Shown here: piece by piece, positions 1-8,644 of the stretch | Layout: each line of letters starts with the position of its first letter | How positions within the stretch are numbered: position 1 is the stretch's first letter | The notes under the pieces: model-generated | What the model was told of the DNA's origin: nothing | Seen by the model: the letters and a program-made list of their open reading frames with translations, nothing else | Database searches by the model: none | NCBI RefSeq assembly: GCF_964253025.1 | Contig: NZ_CAXUQC020000001.1 | Coordinates: 2,604,001-2,668,000 of the forward strand | Length of the DNA stretch: 64,000 bases | Origin: Rhizobacter sp964253025 | GTDB lineage: Bacteria > Pseudomonadota > Gammaproteobacteria > Burkholderiales > Burkholderiaceae_C | Reading direction: 5' to 3' | Translations under genes and position numbers: made by a program

Positions 1-1476
1 GCCGATCCAGTTGGCAAGCGACAGCAGCGCGCTTGCCTGCGGATGCTGTGCGGCGGCATTGCCGAGCAGCACGGCCCGGCGCTCGCCGGACAGCAGCGAC
101 GCAGCGACCGCACGGGCGGCATCGGTGACGTTGGCGCTGACGGGCGCCGTTGCGCCCTTCTCGGCGGCAACAGCGGCGGCGATCTCGGCGAGGGTCTGCA
201 CCCACGCGCTCGGCGCAACGGCGATGCTGCTGGCCATCGGCATGTACCAGTCATCTGCGACGGCATGCAGGCTGTGCACCTTGGCACCCTTGCGGGCGGC
301 ATGGCGCAGGCGGGCCGCGAACAGCGGATGGTCCTTGCGCAGGAAGGAACCCACGACGAGCACACGCTGCAGGTCGGACAGCGATGCGATCGAGGTACCC
401 AGCCAGCGCACGCCGTCCGGGGCGGTGAAGTCGGCATGGCGCAGGCGGTAGTCCACGTTCGGGCTGCCGATGCCCCGCACCAGCTTGTTCAGCAGGTGCA
501 GTTCCTCGACGGTGCTGTGGGCCGAGCCGAGCGCGCCGATGGCACGCACGCCATGCTGCTGACGCACGCCATCCAGCGCGCGGGCGACATACTCGAGCGC
601 GGTGGTCCAGTCGGTGGCCTGCCACTCCCCGTTCTGCTTGATCATCGGCTGCGTGAGCCGATCGTCGCTGTTGAGCGATTCGTACGAGAAGCGGTCGCGG
701 TCGGCGAGCCAGCATTCGTTGACGGCCTCGTTCTCCAGGGGCACCACCCGCATGACGCGGTTGGCCTTCACCTGGACGATGAGGTTGGCACCGGTGCTGT
801 CGTGCGGGCTCACGCTCTTGCGGCGCGACAGCTCCCAGGTGCGGGCGCTGTAGCGGAAGGGCTTGCTGGTGAGGGCACCGACCGGGCACAGGTCGATCAT
901 GTTGCCCGACAGCTCGGAGTCGACCGTGTCGCCGGCAACCGTGGTGATCTCGGAGTGTTCGCCCCGATGGATCATGCCGAGTTCCATCTTGCCGGCCACT
1001 TCCTGGCCAAAACGGACGCAACGCGTGCAGTGGATGCAGCGGCTCATCTCCTCCATCGAGATCAGCGGGCCGACGTCCTTGTGGAAGACGACGCGCTTTT
1101 CCTCGTTGTAGCGGGAGGTCGAGGCGCCGTAGCCGACGGCCAGGTCCTGCAGCTGGCATTCGCCGCCCTGGTCGCAGATGGGGCAGTCGAGCGGGTGGTT
1201 GATGAGCAGGAACTCCATCACCCCCTGCTGGGCCTTCAGCGCCTTCTCGCTCTTGGTGCGCACGATCATGCCCTGCGTGACCGGCGTGGCGCAGGCCGGC
1301 ATCGGCTTGGGCGCCTTCTCGATGTCGACGAGGCACATGCGGCAGTTCGCCGCGATGGAGAGCTTCTTGTGGTAGCAGAAATGGGGAATGTAGGTGCCGG
1401 CCTTGTCAGCAGCATGCATCACCATGCTGCCCTCCTGCACCTCAACCTTCTTGCCGTCGAGTTCGATTTCGATCAT
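1..1476 (-). CDS. nuoG: NADH-quinone oxidoreductase subunit G, 3' end cut by window
   Basis: Large iron-sulfur subunit of the peripheral arm of respiratory complex I, passing electrons from the NuoEF module towards NuoB. 492 codons are visible; the family usually has about 700-900 residues, and the reading frame runs off the window edge, so the C-terminal molybdopterin-like part is missing here only because of the cut. Starting at ATG 1476, residues C34, C45, C48 and C62 form the N-terminal [2Fe-2S] ferredoxin. They are followed by HPLDCPICDQGGEC and CIHCTRCVRF, the [4Fe-4S] ligands of the NuoG_II region, and then by the start of the molybdopterin oxidoreductase fold. It is the last nuo gene visible, 25 bases after nuoF, in the order nuoABCDEFG. 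Confidence 0.96.
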   Translation of the reverse strand, partial: MIEIELDGKKVEVQEGSMVMHAADKAGTYIPHFCYHKKLSIAANCRMCLVDIEKAPKPMPACATPVTQGMIVRTKSEKALKAQQGVMEFLLINHPLDCPICDQGGECQLQDLAVGYGASTSRYNEEKRVVFHKDVGPLISMEEMSRCIHCTRCVRFGQEVAGKMELGMIHRGEHSEITTVAGDTVDSELSGNMIDLCPVGALTSKPFRYSARTWELSRRKSVSPHDSTGANLIVQVKANRVMRVVPLENEAVNECWLADRDRFSYESLNSDDRLTQPMIKQNGEWQATDWTTALEYVARALDGVRQQHGVRAIGALGSAHSTVEELHLLNKLVRGIGSPNVDYRLRHADFTAPDGVRWLGTSIASLSDLQRVLVVGSFLRKDHPLFAARLRHAARKGAKVHSLHAVADDWYMPMASSIAVAPSAWVQTLAEIAAAVAAEKGATAPVSANVTDAARAVAASLLSGERRAVLLGNAAAQHPQASALLSLANWIG

Positions 1477-1501
1477 GTCGTGTGTCGCCTTGCGGGTGCC
1501 G

Positions 1502-2857
1502 CTAGACAGAAGCGGGAACCGTGGACGTCTTGTGCTCGATCAGGTGCACGAATTCGTCGCGGAAGTGTTTGATCATGGCGCGCACCGGCATGGCCGCTGC
1601 GTCCCCGAGCGCACAGATGGTGCGGCCCTGGATGTTGTCGGCCACGGAGTTCAGCAGCTCGATGTCTTCCATGCGGCCTTCGCCATGGGCAATGCGGTTG
1701 ACCATGCGGTACATCCAGCCCGTGCCTTCGCGGCAGGGCGTGCACTGGCCGCAGCTCTCGTGCATGTAGAAGTACGACAGGCGCAACAGGCTCTGCACCA
1801 TGCAGCGGGAGTCGTCCATGACGATCACGGCGCCCGAACCCAGCATGGAACCTGCCTTGGCGATCGAGTCGTAGTCCATCGTCAGGTCCATCATGATGCT
1901 GGCAGGCAGCACCGGTGAGGACGAACCGCCCGGGATCACGGCCTTGAGCTTGCGGCCCTTGCGCACGCCACCGGCGAGCTCGAGCAGCTTCGAGAAGGGC
2001 GTGCCCATCGGGATCTCGAAGTTGCCGGGGCGCTCGACGTCACCCACCACCGAAAAGATCTTCGTGCCGCCATTGTTCGGCTTGCCGATCTCGAGGTAGG
2101 CCTGGCCGCCGTTGCGGATGATCCACGGCACCGCGGCGAAGGTCTCGGTGTTGTTGATGGTGGTCGGCTTGCCGTACAGACCGTAGCTGGCCGGGAACGG
2201 CGGCTTGAAGCGGGGCTGGCCCTTCTTGCCCTCGAGCGACTCGAGCAGCGCCGTCTCTTCACCACAGATGTAGGCGCCGAAGCCGTGCGCTGCGTGCAGC
2301 TGGAAGTCGAAGGCGGAGCCGAGGATGCGCTCGCCGAGGTAGCCGGCGGCGCGGGCTTCCTCGAGAGCCGCCTCGAAGCGCTCGTAGACCTCGAAGATCT
2401 CGCCGTGGATGTAGTTGTAGCCGACCGTGATGCCCATCGCGAAGGCGGCGATGGCCATGCCCTCGATGACGATGTGCGGGTTGTGCATCAGGATGTCGCG
2501 GTCCTTGCACGTGCCCGGTTCGCCTTCGTCGGAATTGCAGACGAGGTACTTCTGGCCCGGGAACTGGCGGGGCATGAAGCTCCACTTGAGGCCGGTCGGG
2601 AAGCCGGCGCCGCCACGGCCCCGCAAGCCCGAGGCCTTGACCTCGGCAATGACCTGGTCCTGCGTCATCGGCTCGCCACCGGCGGCGCCCTGCAGGATGC
2701 GACGCAGCGCCTGGTAGCCGCCACGGGCCTCATAGTCCTTGAGCGACCAGTTCTTGCCATCGAGGCCGGCATAGATCTGGGCACCGATGTGGCGGTCGTG
2801 GAAGCAGGTCTCCTGGCCCTTGGCCTGGAACTTGGAAAGATCGAGCTGGGGTTGCAT
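1502..2857 (-). CDS. nuoF: NADH-quinone oxidoreductase subunit F
   Basis: NADH- and FMN-binding subunit of complex I, where NADH is oxidised and electrons enter the chain. 451 residues, normal for the family. A Rossmann-like FMN domain holds GLRGRGGAGFPTG for flavin and NADH binding. The [4Fe-4S] (N3) motif ESCGQCTPCREG lies near the C-terminus and is completed by the later cysteine in GRTICALGD. I chose ATG 2857 (protein begins MQPQLDLSKF) because it lies 14 bases after the nuoE stop and gives a family-like N-terminus; the open frame continues further upstream inside nuoE, but that part does not resemble NuoF. It is cotranscribed with nuoE upstream and nuoG downstream. Confidence 0.97.
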   Translation of the reverse strand: MQPQLDLSKFQAKGQETCFHDRHIGAQIYAGLDGKNWSLKDYEARGGYQALRRILQGAAGGEPMTQDQVIAEVKASGLRGRGGAGFPTGLKWSFMPRQFPGQKYLVCNSDEGEPGTCKDRDILMHNPHIVIEGMAIAAFAMGITVGYNYIHGEIFEVYERFEAALEEARAAGYLGERILGSAFDFQLHAAHGFGAYICGEETALLESLEGKKGQPRFKPPFPASYGLYGKPTTINNTETFAAVPWIIRNGGQAYLEIGKPNNGGTKIFSVVGDVERPGNFEIPMGTPFSKLLELAGGVRKGRKLKAVIPGGSSSPVLPASIMMDLTMDYDSIAKAGSMLGSGAVIVMDDSRCMVQSLLRLSYFYMHESCGQCTPCREGTGWMYRMVNRIAHGEGRMEDIELLNSVADNIQGRTICALGDAAAMPVRAMIKHFRDEFVHLIEHKTSTVPASV

Positions 2858-2871
2858 GGCGGGGGCCCCGG

Positions 2872-3375
2872 TCACTTGACCGCGGAGCGCAAGGTGTCGA
2901 CGAGTTCGTCGAGGCGCTCGGTGGTCATGAAGCTGCACATCTGGCGGTCGTTCACGAGCATCACGGGCGCGTCGGCGCAGGCGCCCAGGCACTCGCTCTT
3001 CTGCACGGTGAACAGGCCGTCGGCCGTGGTACCGCCCGGCTCCACGCCGAGCTTGCTGCAGAGGTGGTCGAGCGCCGTCTGGCCGTCGCGCAACTGGCAC
3101 GGCAGGTTGGCGCAGACGTTCAGCTTGAACGTCCCCAGCGGGTGCTGGTTGTACATGTTGTAGAAGGTCGTGACCTCGTGCACCGCGATGGCGGGCATGC
3201 CGAGGACGTCGGCGATCTGGCGCTCGGCCTCGGGCGTCACGTGGCCCTGCTCCTGCTGCACGATGGCCAGGCATGCCATGACCGCCGATTGCCGCTGGTC
3301 AGCCGGGTACTTCGCGACCTCCCGCGCAAAGCGCGCAAGGGTGGCGGCCGAGGGGGTGGCGTCAGTTGAGCTCAT
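2872..3375 (-). CDS. nuoE: NADH-quinone oxidoreductase subunit E
   Basis: Thioredoxin-like [2Fe-2S] subunit that pairs with NuoF in the NADH dehydrogenase module of complex I. About 167 residues. The four cluster ligands are visible as C-x4-C in CANLPCQL and C-x3-C in CLGAC. I chose the ATG at 3375 (MSSTDATPS), 4 bases after the nuoD stop codon; an ATG at 3390 in the same frame would instead overlap the end of nuoD by 11 bases and add five residues (MTGNS). The gene sits between nuoD and nuoF with very short spacing, so the start is probably translationally coupled to nuoD termination. Confidence 0.95.
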   Translation of the reverse strand: MSSTDATPSAATLARFAREVAKYPADQRQSAVMACLAIVQQEQGHVTPEAERQIADVLGMPAIAVHEVTTFYNMYNQHPLGTFKLNVCANLPCQLRDGQTALDHLCSKLGVEPGGTTADGLFTVQKSECLGACADAPVMLVNDRQMCSFMTTERLDELVDTLRSAVK

Positions 3376-3379
3376 CGAA

Positions 3380-4633
3380 TTACCTGTCAATCTCGCCGAA
3401 CACGATGTCCATCGTGCCGATCACGGCCACGGCGTCGGCGATCATGTGACCGCGCGCCATTTCGTCCAGTGCCGCCAGGTGGGGGAAGCCCGGCGGACGG
3501 ATCTTGAGGCGATAGGGCTTGTTGGCGCCGTCGCTCACGATGTAGATGCCGAACTCGCCCTTCGGATGTTCGACCGCGGCGTAGGCCTCGCCTTCCGGCA
3601 CGCGGAAGCCTTCGGTGAACAGCTTGAAGTGGTGGATCAGGTCTTCCATGCCGGACTTCATGTCCACGCGCGGAGGCGGCGCCACCTTGTGGTTGTCGGT
3701 GATGACCGGGCCCGGATTGGCGCGCAACCAGGCCACGCACTGCTGGATGATGCGGTTCGACTCGCGCATCTCGGCGATGCGCACGAGGTAGCGGTCGTAC
3801 GTGTCGCCGTTCGTGCCCACCGGCACGTCGAAGTCCATGTTCGCGTAGACGTCGTACGGCTGCGTCTTGCGCAGGTCCCAGGCGATGCCCGAGCCCCGCA
3901 GCATGGGGCCGGTGAAGCCGAGGTTCAGCGCGCGCTCGGGGGAGACGACGCCGATGCCGACGGTGCGCTGCTTCCAGATGCGGTTGTCGGTGAGCAGCGT
4001 CTCGTAGTCGTCGACGTTCTTCGGGAAGCGGCGGCAGAAGTCGTCGATGAAGTCGAGCAACGAACCCTGGCGGTTCGCGTTCATCGCCGAGATGGCCTTG
4101 GCGTTGTGGATCTTGGACGCCTTGTACTGCGGCATGCTGTCGGGCAGGTCGCGGTACACGCCACCCGGACGGAAGTAGGCCGCGTGCATGCGTGCACCCG
4201 ACACCGCCTCGTACATGTCGAACAGGTCCTCGCGCTCGCGGAAGCAGTAGATGAGGATGTTCATCGCGCCGCAGTCGAGACCGTGCGCGCCCAGCCACAG
4301 CAGGTGGTTGAGCAGGCGGGTGATCTCGCTGAACATCACGCGGATGTACTGCGCGCGCACGGGCACGTCGATGCCCATCAGCTTCTCGATGGCCAGGCAG
4401 TAGGCGTGCTCGTTGCACATCATCGACACGTAGTCGAGACGGTCCATGTACGGCAGGCTCTGGATGAAGGTCTTGCTCTCGGCAAGCTTCTCCGTGGCCC
4501 GGTGCAGCAGCCCGATGTGCGGGTCGGCACGCTGGATCACTTCGCCGTCGAGCTCGAGCACCAGGCGCAGCACGCCGTGGGCCGCGGGGTGCTGGGGACC
4601 GAAGTTCAGCGTGTAGTTCTTGATCTCAGCCAT
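3380..4633 (-). CDS. nuoD: NADH-quinone oxidoreductase subunit D
   Basis: 49-kDa-type subunit of complex I, related to the large subunit of [NiFe] hydrogenases; with NuoB it forms the quinone-reduction chamber. 417 residues, full length. The N-terminus has the strongly conserved NFGPQHPAAHGVLR, and the C-terminal end is GTMDIVFGEIDR, the usual family ending. NuoD is a separate gene here, not fused to NuoC as in Escherichia coli, which is the usual arrangement in betaproteobacteria. Its start codon overlaps the nuoC stop by one base (TAATG), indicating coupled translation. Confidence 0.98.
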   Translation of the reverse strand: MAEIKNYTLNFGPQHPAAHGVLRLVLELDGEVIQRADPHIGLLHRATEKLAESKTFIQSLPYMDRLDYVSMMCNEHAYCLAIEKLMGIDVPVRAQYIRVMFSEITRLLNHLLWLGAHGLDCGAMNILIYCFREREDLFDMYEAVSGARMHAAYFRPGGVYRDLPDSMPQYKASKIHNAKAISAMNANRQGSLLDFIDDFCRRFPKNVDDYETLLTDNRIWKQRTVGIGVVSPERALNLGFTGPMLRGSGIAWDLRKTQPYDVYANMDFDVPVGTNGDTYDRYLVRIAEMRESNRIIQQCVAWLRANPGPVITDNHKVAPPPRVDMKSGMEDLIHHFKLFTEGFRVPEGEAYAAVEHPKGEFGIYIVSDGANKPYRLKIRPPGFPHLAALDEMARGHMIADAVAVIGTMDIVFGEIDR

Positions 4634-5229
4634 TAATGCAGACCACCGTAGTTGTCTTCACGGATGATGCGGGGAGTGATTTCGCGCGGCTCGATCGTGA
4701 CCGGTTGGTAGATCACGCGTTTCTGGTCGGCGTCGTAGCGCATCTCGACGTGGCCGGAGGTCGGGAAGTCCTTGCGGAACGGGTGCCCGATGAAGCCGTA
4801 GTCGGTGAGGATGCGGCGCAGGTCGTCGTGGCCGTCGAAGAGGATGCCGTACAGGTCGAACGCCTCGCGCTCGAACCAGTTGGCCGAGTTCCAGACGGGC
4901 GTGACCGAGGCAACGCTGGGCAGATCGTCCTCGGGGCAGAAGACCTTGAGGCGCAGACGCCAGTTCTTCGAGACCGACAGCAGGTGCGACACCACGCAGA
5001 ACCGGGCCCCTTCCCAGGTCATGTCCTTGTAGCTGAAGTAGTCGACGCCGCAGAGGTCGATCAGTTGCTCGAACTTGAGCTCGGGGTGGTCGCGCAGCTG
5101 GCGGGCGACGACGAGGTAGTCGGCCGCCTTGACGGTGAGGGTGAGTTCACCGCGATCCAGGCGCAGGGCGTGGACCGACGGCCCCAATTCGGCCTCGAGG
5201 TGGGCCTTCAGTGTTTCGATTTTGCTCAT
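4633..5229 (-). CDS. nuoC: NADH-quinone oxidoreductase subunit C
   Basis: 30-kDa-type subunit of the complex I peripheral arm, structural partner of NuoD and NuoB. 198 residues, normal for a stand-alone NuoC. The conserved block WFEREAFDLYGI followed by RRILTDYGFIGHPFRKDFP identifies the family. A GAGGA stretch lies about 10 bases before the ATG. The stop overlaps the nuoD start, and nuoB ends 12 bases upstream, so it is an internal gene of the nuo operon. Confidence 0.97.
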   Translation of the reverse strand: MSKIETLKAHLEAELGPSVHALRLDRGELTLTVKAADYLVVARQLRDHPELKFEQLIDLCGVDYFSYKDMTWEGARFCVVSHLLSVSKNWRLRLKVFCPEDDLPSVASVTPVWNSANWFEREAFDLYGILFDGHDDLRRILTDYGFIGHPFRKDFPTSGHVEMRYDADQKRVIYQPVTIEPREITPRIIREDNYGGLH

Positions 5230-5241
5230 GGCAACAGGTCC

Positions 5242-5718
5242 TCAACGCGCAATCGTGTTTTCGCGGCGAATCTTGGCCTGCAGTTGCAGGATGCCGTAGA
5301 GCAGTGCCTCGGCCGTGGGCGGACAGCCCGGCACGTAGACGTCGACCGGCACGATGCGATCGCAGCCGCGCACGACGGAATAGCTGTAGTGGTAGTAACC
5401 GCCGCCGTTGGCGCAGGAGCCCATCGAGAGCACCCAGCGTGGCTCGGCCATCTGGTCGTAGACCTTGCGCAGCGCCGGCGCCATCTTGTTGCACAACGTG
5501 CCGGCGACGATCATCAGGTCGCTCTGGCGCGGACTCGGACGGAACAGCATGCCGAAGCGGTCGATGTCGTAGCGTGCCGCACCGGCGTGCATCATCTCGA
5601 CCGCGCAGCAGGCCAGGCCGAACGTCATCGGCCACAGGGAACCGGTCTTGGACCAGTTGATGACCGTGTCCAGGCTGGTGGTGACAAAACCTTCTTTGAG
5701 AACGCCTTCGATGCCCAT
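5242..5718 (-). CDS. nuoB: NADH-quinone oxidoreductase subunit B
   Basis: PSST-type subunit that carries the terminal [4Fe-4S] cluster N2, the direct electron donor to quinone in complex I. 158 residues. The unusual adjacent cysteine pair is visible in LACCAVEMM, the third ligand in GSCANGGGYY and the fourth in VPGCPPTAEALL. A GAGGT ribosome site lies 6 bases before ATG 5718. It follows nuoA after 15 bases. Confidence 0.98.
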   Translation of the reverse strand: MGIEGVLKEGFVTTSLDTVINWSKTGSLWPMTFGLACCAVEMMHAGAARYDIDRFGMLFRPSPRQSDLMIVAGTLCNKMAPALRKVYDQMAEPRWVLSMGSCANGGGYYHYSYSVVRGCDRIVPVDVYVPGCPPTAEALLYGILQLQAKIRRENTIAR

Positions 5719-5733
5719 ACTGCTACCTCGCGA

Positions 5734-6093
5734 TCATTCCCAGTCCAAGGCGCCTTTTTTCCACTCGTAGGCAAAGCCGACGACGAGGACGCCCAGAAAC
5801 ACCATCATCGCCCAGAAGCCAACGGGTCCGATTTCCTTCAACGACACTGCCCATGGGAAGAGAAAGGCAATCTCGAGGTCGAACAGGATGAAGAGAATGG
5901 CCACCAGGTAGTAGCGCACGTCGAACTTCATGCGAGCGTCTTCGAAGGCTTCGAAGCCGCATTCGTAGGGGGAGTTCTTGGCCGTGTCAGGACGACGCGG
6001 GCCGAGGAGGAAGCCGAGAACCTGGGGAGCGACACCGACTGCCGCCCCGACCAGGATGAACAGGATGACGGGCAGGTACGGGTCCAGATTCAT
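5734..6093 (-). CDS. nuoA: NADH-quinone oxidoreductase subunit A
   Basis: Small membrane subunit of complex I and first gene of the nuo operon. 119 residues with three hydrophobic helices: about residues 7-30, 63-85 and 90-110. The conserved NuoA loop SPYECGFEAF lies between helices 1 and 2 and forms part of the quinone site. No clear ribosome-binding site is seen ahead of ATG 6093. The tRNA-Leu gene ends 66 bases upstream on the same strand, so the tRNA may share the nuo transcript or its promoter. Confidence 0.96.
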   Translation of the reverse strand: MNLDPYLPVILFILVGAAVGVAPQVLGFLLGPRRPDTAKNSPYECGFEAFEDARMKFDVRYYLVAILFILFDLEIAFLFPWAVSLKEIGPVGFWAMMVFLGVLVVGFAYEWKKGALDWE

Positions 6094-6159
6094 GGGAGGG
6101 CTTCAGGTCGCTAGGGACAACGATGAAACGCGGCAAGGCGCGTTCCATCGAAAGAGATC

Positions 6160-6244
6160 TGGTGCCGACGGCGAGACTCGAACTCGCACAGCTTTCGCCA
6201 CTACCCCCTCAAGATAGCGTGTCTACCAATTTCACCACGTCGGC
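6160..6244 (-). tRNA. tRNA-Leu (anticodon GAG)
   Basis: Read on the minus strand the sequence starts GCCGACG and ends CGTCGGC plus A and an encoded CCA, giving a perfect 7-bp acceptor stem. The anticodon arm has a 5-bp stem (CTATC with GGTAG, one G-U pair) and the 7-base loop TTGAGGG, which places GAG at positions 34-36. A variable arm and the T-loop GTTCGAGTC follow, as expected for a class II tRNA. The 85 bases include CCA. The position between secG and nuoA is the usual one in betaproteobacteria. Confidence 0.95.
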
Positions 6245-6393
6245 GGTGCACTTTTCACAGCGTCTGGATCGCGTGAGGATTGCTCCCCAGACAGCCACAA
6301 ATTCTAACCTGAAATTCGTGGGTTTTCCCAGGGGCCCACAAGCTTTCTACGCACAAATTTGAGAGGACATTTGATAAATGTCCCCCTGCCCCA

Positions 6394-6840
6394 TCACTTC
6401 GACGCGGCAGCAGCCGGCACCGATGCAGCAGCCGAAGCGGCAGCAGGGACGGCAGGCACATCAGAGGCAGCAGGCGCCGTCACGGCGGAGGCTGGCGTCT
6501 GCACGGCCGAGGCCGGCGCGAGGATGGCAGAAGGAATCTGCGTCGGTGCGCTGGCGCCTTCGGCCGCGCGGTCGAGCACGCTGCCGCCTTCGGGTGCCGT
6601 GCGGCTGCTCGAGAAGTACACGAGCGCCAGCGTGCAGCAGAAGAAGATGGCGGCCGCAATGGCGGTCGAGCGCGACAGGAAGTTGGCGCTGCCGGTGGCA
6701 CCGAACAGGCTGCCCGACGAACCGCTGCCGAACGACGCCCCCATGTCGGCACCCTTGCCGTGCTGGATGAGCACCAGGCCGATCATCACCAAGGCCGCCA
6801 GCATCTGGACGACCAACACCACGTTCAACAGCATCTGCAT
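6394..6840 (-). CDS. secG: Protein-export membrane protein SecG
   Basis: Small subunit of the SecYEG translocon in the inner membrane, stimulating SecA-driven protein export. 148 residues from the ATG at 6840 (MQMLLNVVLV), chosen because GGAG lies 9 bases upstream; a second ATG two codons later is possible. There are two transmembrane helices, about residues 2-22 and 53-73, separated by the conserved loop LIQHGKGADMGASFG. The C-terminal third is a low-complexity alanine/proline tail, longer than in enterobacterial SecG but common in this order. It is downstream of tpiA and upstream of tRNA-Leu. Confidence 0.95.
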   Translation of the reverse strand: MQMLLNVVLVVQMLAALVMIGLVLIQHGKGADMGASFGSGSSGSLFGATGSANFLSRSTAIAAAIFFCCTLALVYFSSSRTAPEGGSVLDRAAEGASAPTQIPSAILAPASAVQTPASAVTAPAASDVPAVPAAASAAASVPAAAASK

Positions 6841-6880
6841 TTCTTGTTGCTCCGGAAAATTACTGCGCAAGGCCGAACGT

Positions 6881-7621
6881 TCAGTTCGCTGCCTTGCAGA
6901 TGGCGGCGAAGTCCGCCGCCTTGAGTGATGCGCCGCCGATGAGGCCGCCGTCGATGTCGGGCTGGGCCATCAGTTGCGACGCGTTGTCGGGTTTCATGCT
7001 GCCGCCGTAGAGGATCAGCATTTCATCGGACTTGGTGGTGGCCGCGTGCAGCTGGGCACGCAGCAGGGCGTGCACGGTCTGCGCTTGCTCGGGGCTCGCC
7101 GTCTTGCCGGTGCCGATGGCCCACACGGGCTCGTACGCCACGACGATCTGCGAAATGCAGTGGCCGAGCGCGTGAATCACCGCCGACAACTGGCGCTTGA
7201 CGACGTGGTCCGTTTCACCGGCCTCGCGTTCGGCCAGGGTTTCGCCCACGCAGACGATGGGCACGAGCTTGTGCGCCAGCGCCGCCTTGGCCTTGTCGGC
7301 CACGAGCTGGTCGGACTCGCCGTGGAATGCACGCCGCTCGGAGTGCCCGACGATTACGAAGTGGCAGCCGAACTCGGCCAGCATGAGGGGGGACACTTCA
7401 CCCGTGAACGCGCCGGACTCGTGGGCGGAGCAGTCCTGCGCGCCCCAACGGATGCGGCTGCCCTGCAGCGAGAGCGCGACATCGGCCAGGTAGGGAAACG
7501 GTGCGCACACGGCGACATCGGCATCCCAGGGACCTGCGGCGTTCAATCCGGCCAACAGCTCGGCATTGGTCGCGCGGCTGCCGTTCATCTTCCAGTTGCC
7601 GACCACGAGCTTGCGACGCAT
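6881..7621 (-). CDS. tpiA: Triosephosphate isomerase
   Basis: Interconverts dihydroxyacetone phosphate and glyceraldehyde 3-phosphate in glycolysis and gluconeogenesis; cytoplasmic. 246 residues, normal. The TIM-barrel signatures are all present: substrate lysine in GNWKMN, catalytic histidine in IVGHSERR, catalytic glutamate with the flexible loop in AYEPVWAIGTGK, and the phosphate-binding YGGSMK. ATG 7621 has an AGGA ribosome site 5 bases away. The gene follows the quinone oxidoreductase by 14 bases and precedes secG by 40. Confidence 0.98.
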   Translation of the reverse strand: MRRKLVVGNWKMNGSRATNAELLAGLNAAGPWDADVAVCAPFPYLADVALSLQGSRIRWGAQDCSAHESGAFTGEVSPLMLAEFGCHFVIVGHSERRAFHGESDQLVADKAKAALAHKLVPIVCVGETLAEREAGETDHVVKRQLSAVIHALGHCISQIVVAYEPVWAIGTGKTASPEQAQTVHALLRAQLHAATTKSDEMLILYGGSMKPDNASQLMAQPDIDGGLIGGASLKAADFAAICKAAN

Positions 7622-7635
7622 TGTTCCTGTTCCTT

Positions 7636-8622
7636 TCACCACGTGAGCACCAGCTTGCCGATGTGCTGGTTGGATTCCATCAGGGCATGGGCCTTGTCCG
7701 CCTCGTCGGCGACGAAGGTGGCGTGGATGACCGGCCGGATGCGGCCGGACTCGAGCCACGGCCACACCGTCTGCTTGAGCGATTGCGCGATGGCGGCCTT
7801 GAAGGCCACCGGCCGCGGACGCAAGGTCGAACCGGTGACGACCAGACGCCGACGCAGCACGAGGCCCGCGTCGATGCGCGCGTCGACGCCGCCCTGCACC
7901 GCGATGATGACGATGCGGCCATCCTCGGCGAGGCACTGCAGTTCGCGCGCGACATAGTCGCCCGCCACCATGTCGAGCACGACGTCGACGCCTCGACCTT
8001 CGGTGAGGCGTCGGGCCTCTTCGACGAAGTCCTGCGTGCGGTAGTTGATCGCGTGGTCCGCGCCGAGGCCGATGCAGGCCTGGCACTTCTCGTCGCTGCC
8101 CGCGGTGGCGATGACGGTCGCTCCCCAGGCACGGGCCAGCTGGATCGCCGTCACGCCGATGCCGCTCGTGCCGCCCTGGACGAGGAAGACCTCGCCGGGT
8201 TGCAGCCGCGCACGGTCGAACACGTTCGACCACACGGTGAAGAACGTCTCGGGCAGGCTGGCCGCTTCGATGTCGCTGAAGCCGGCGGGCACGGGCAGGC
8301 ACTGGCCCACCGGTGCGACGCACAGCTGCGCGTAGCCGCCGCCGGCCACCAGGGCACAGACGCGATCGCCGACGGCCAGGCCCGCGGCCGTCATGGCTGC
8401 CGCATCACCCTCGACGATCGTGCCTGCCACCTCCAGGCCCGGCAGGTCGGACGCACCGGGCGGCACGGGGTAGAACCCCTTGCGCTGCAGCACGTCCGGG
8501 CGGTTCACGCCGGACGCCGACACGCGAATCAACAGCTCACCGGCCCCAGGCACGGGGTCGGGGCGCTCGGTCGCACGGAGCACCTCGGGTGCACCGTAGG
8601 ACGTGATCTCGATGGCTTTCAT
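7636..8622 (-). CDS. NAD(P)H-quinone oxidoreductase, zinc-independent MDR family (PIG3-like)
   Basis: Medium-chain dehydrogenase/reductase probably reducing quinones or other small electrophiles with NADPH in the cytoplasm. 328 residues. An N-terminal GroES-like domain (about residues 1-125) includes SASGVNRPDVLQR, typical of the zeta-crystallin/PIG3 branch. A Rossmann domain follows with the nucleotide motif VQGGTSGIGVTA. No zinc-binding cysteines are seen, so it is not a zinc alcohol dehydrogenase. It sits 22 bases after pnp and 14 before tpiA, so it is likely cotranscribed. The natural substrate cannot be read from sequence. Confidence 0.85.
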   Translation of the reverse strand: MKAIEITSYGAPEVLRATERPDPVPGAGELLIRVSASGVNRPDVLQRKGFYPVPPGASDLPGLEVAGTIVEGDAAAMTAAGLAVGDRVCALVAGGGYAQLCVAPVGQCLPVPAGFSDIEAASLPETFFTVWSNVFDRARLQPGEVFLVQGGTSGIGVTAIQLARAWGATVIATAGSDEKCQACIGLGADHAINYRTQDFVEEARRLTEGRGVDVVLDMVAGDYVARELQCLAEDGRIVIIAVQGGVDARIDAGLVLRRRLVVTGSTLRPRPVAFKAAIAQSLKQTVWPWLESGRIRPVIHATFVADEADKAHALMESNQHIGKLVLTW

Positions 8623-8644
8623 CGCGTGGGCGTCCGAAGGCCGA

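Noticed and set aside
6365..6383. Perfect 8-pair hairpin GGACATTT/AAATGTCC after secG as a terminator
   Set aside because: The stem is AT-rich, and on the minus strand it is followed by TCTCAAATTTG, not a T-run; it may be a weak 3' end, but I could not support a terminator.
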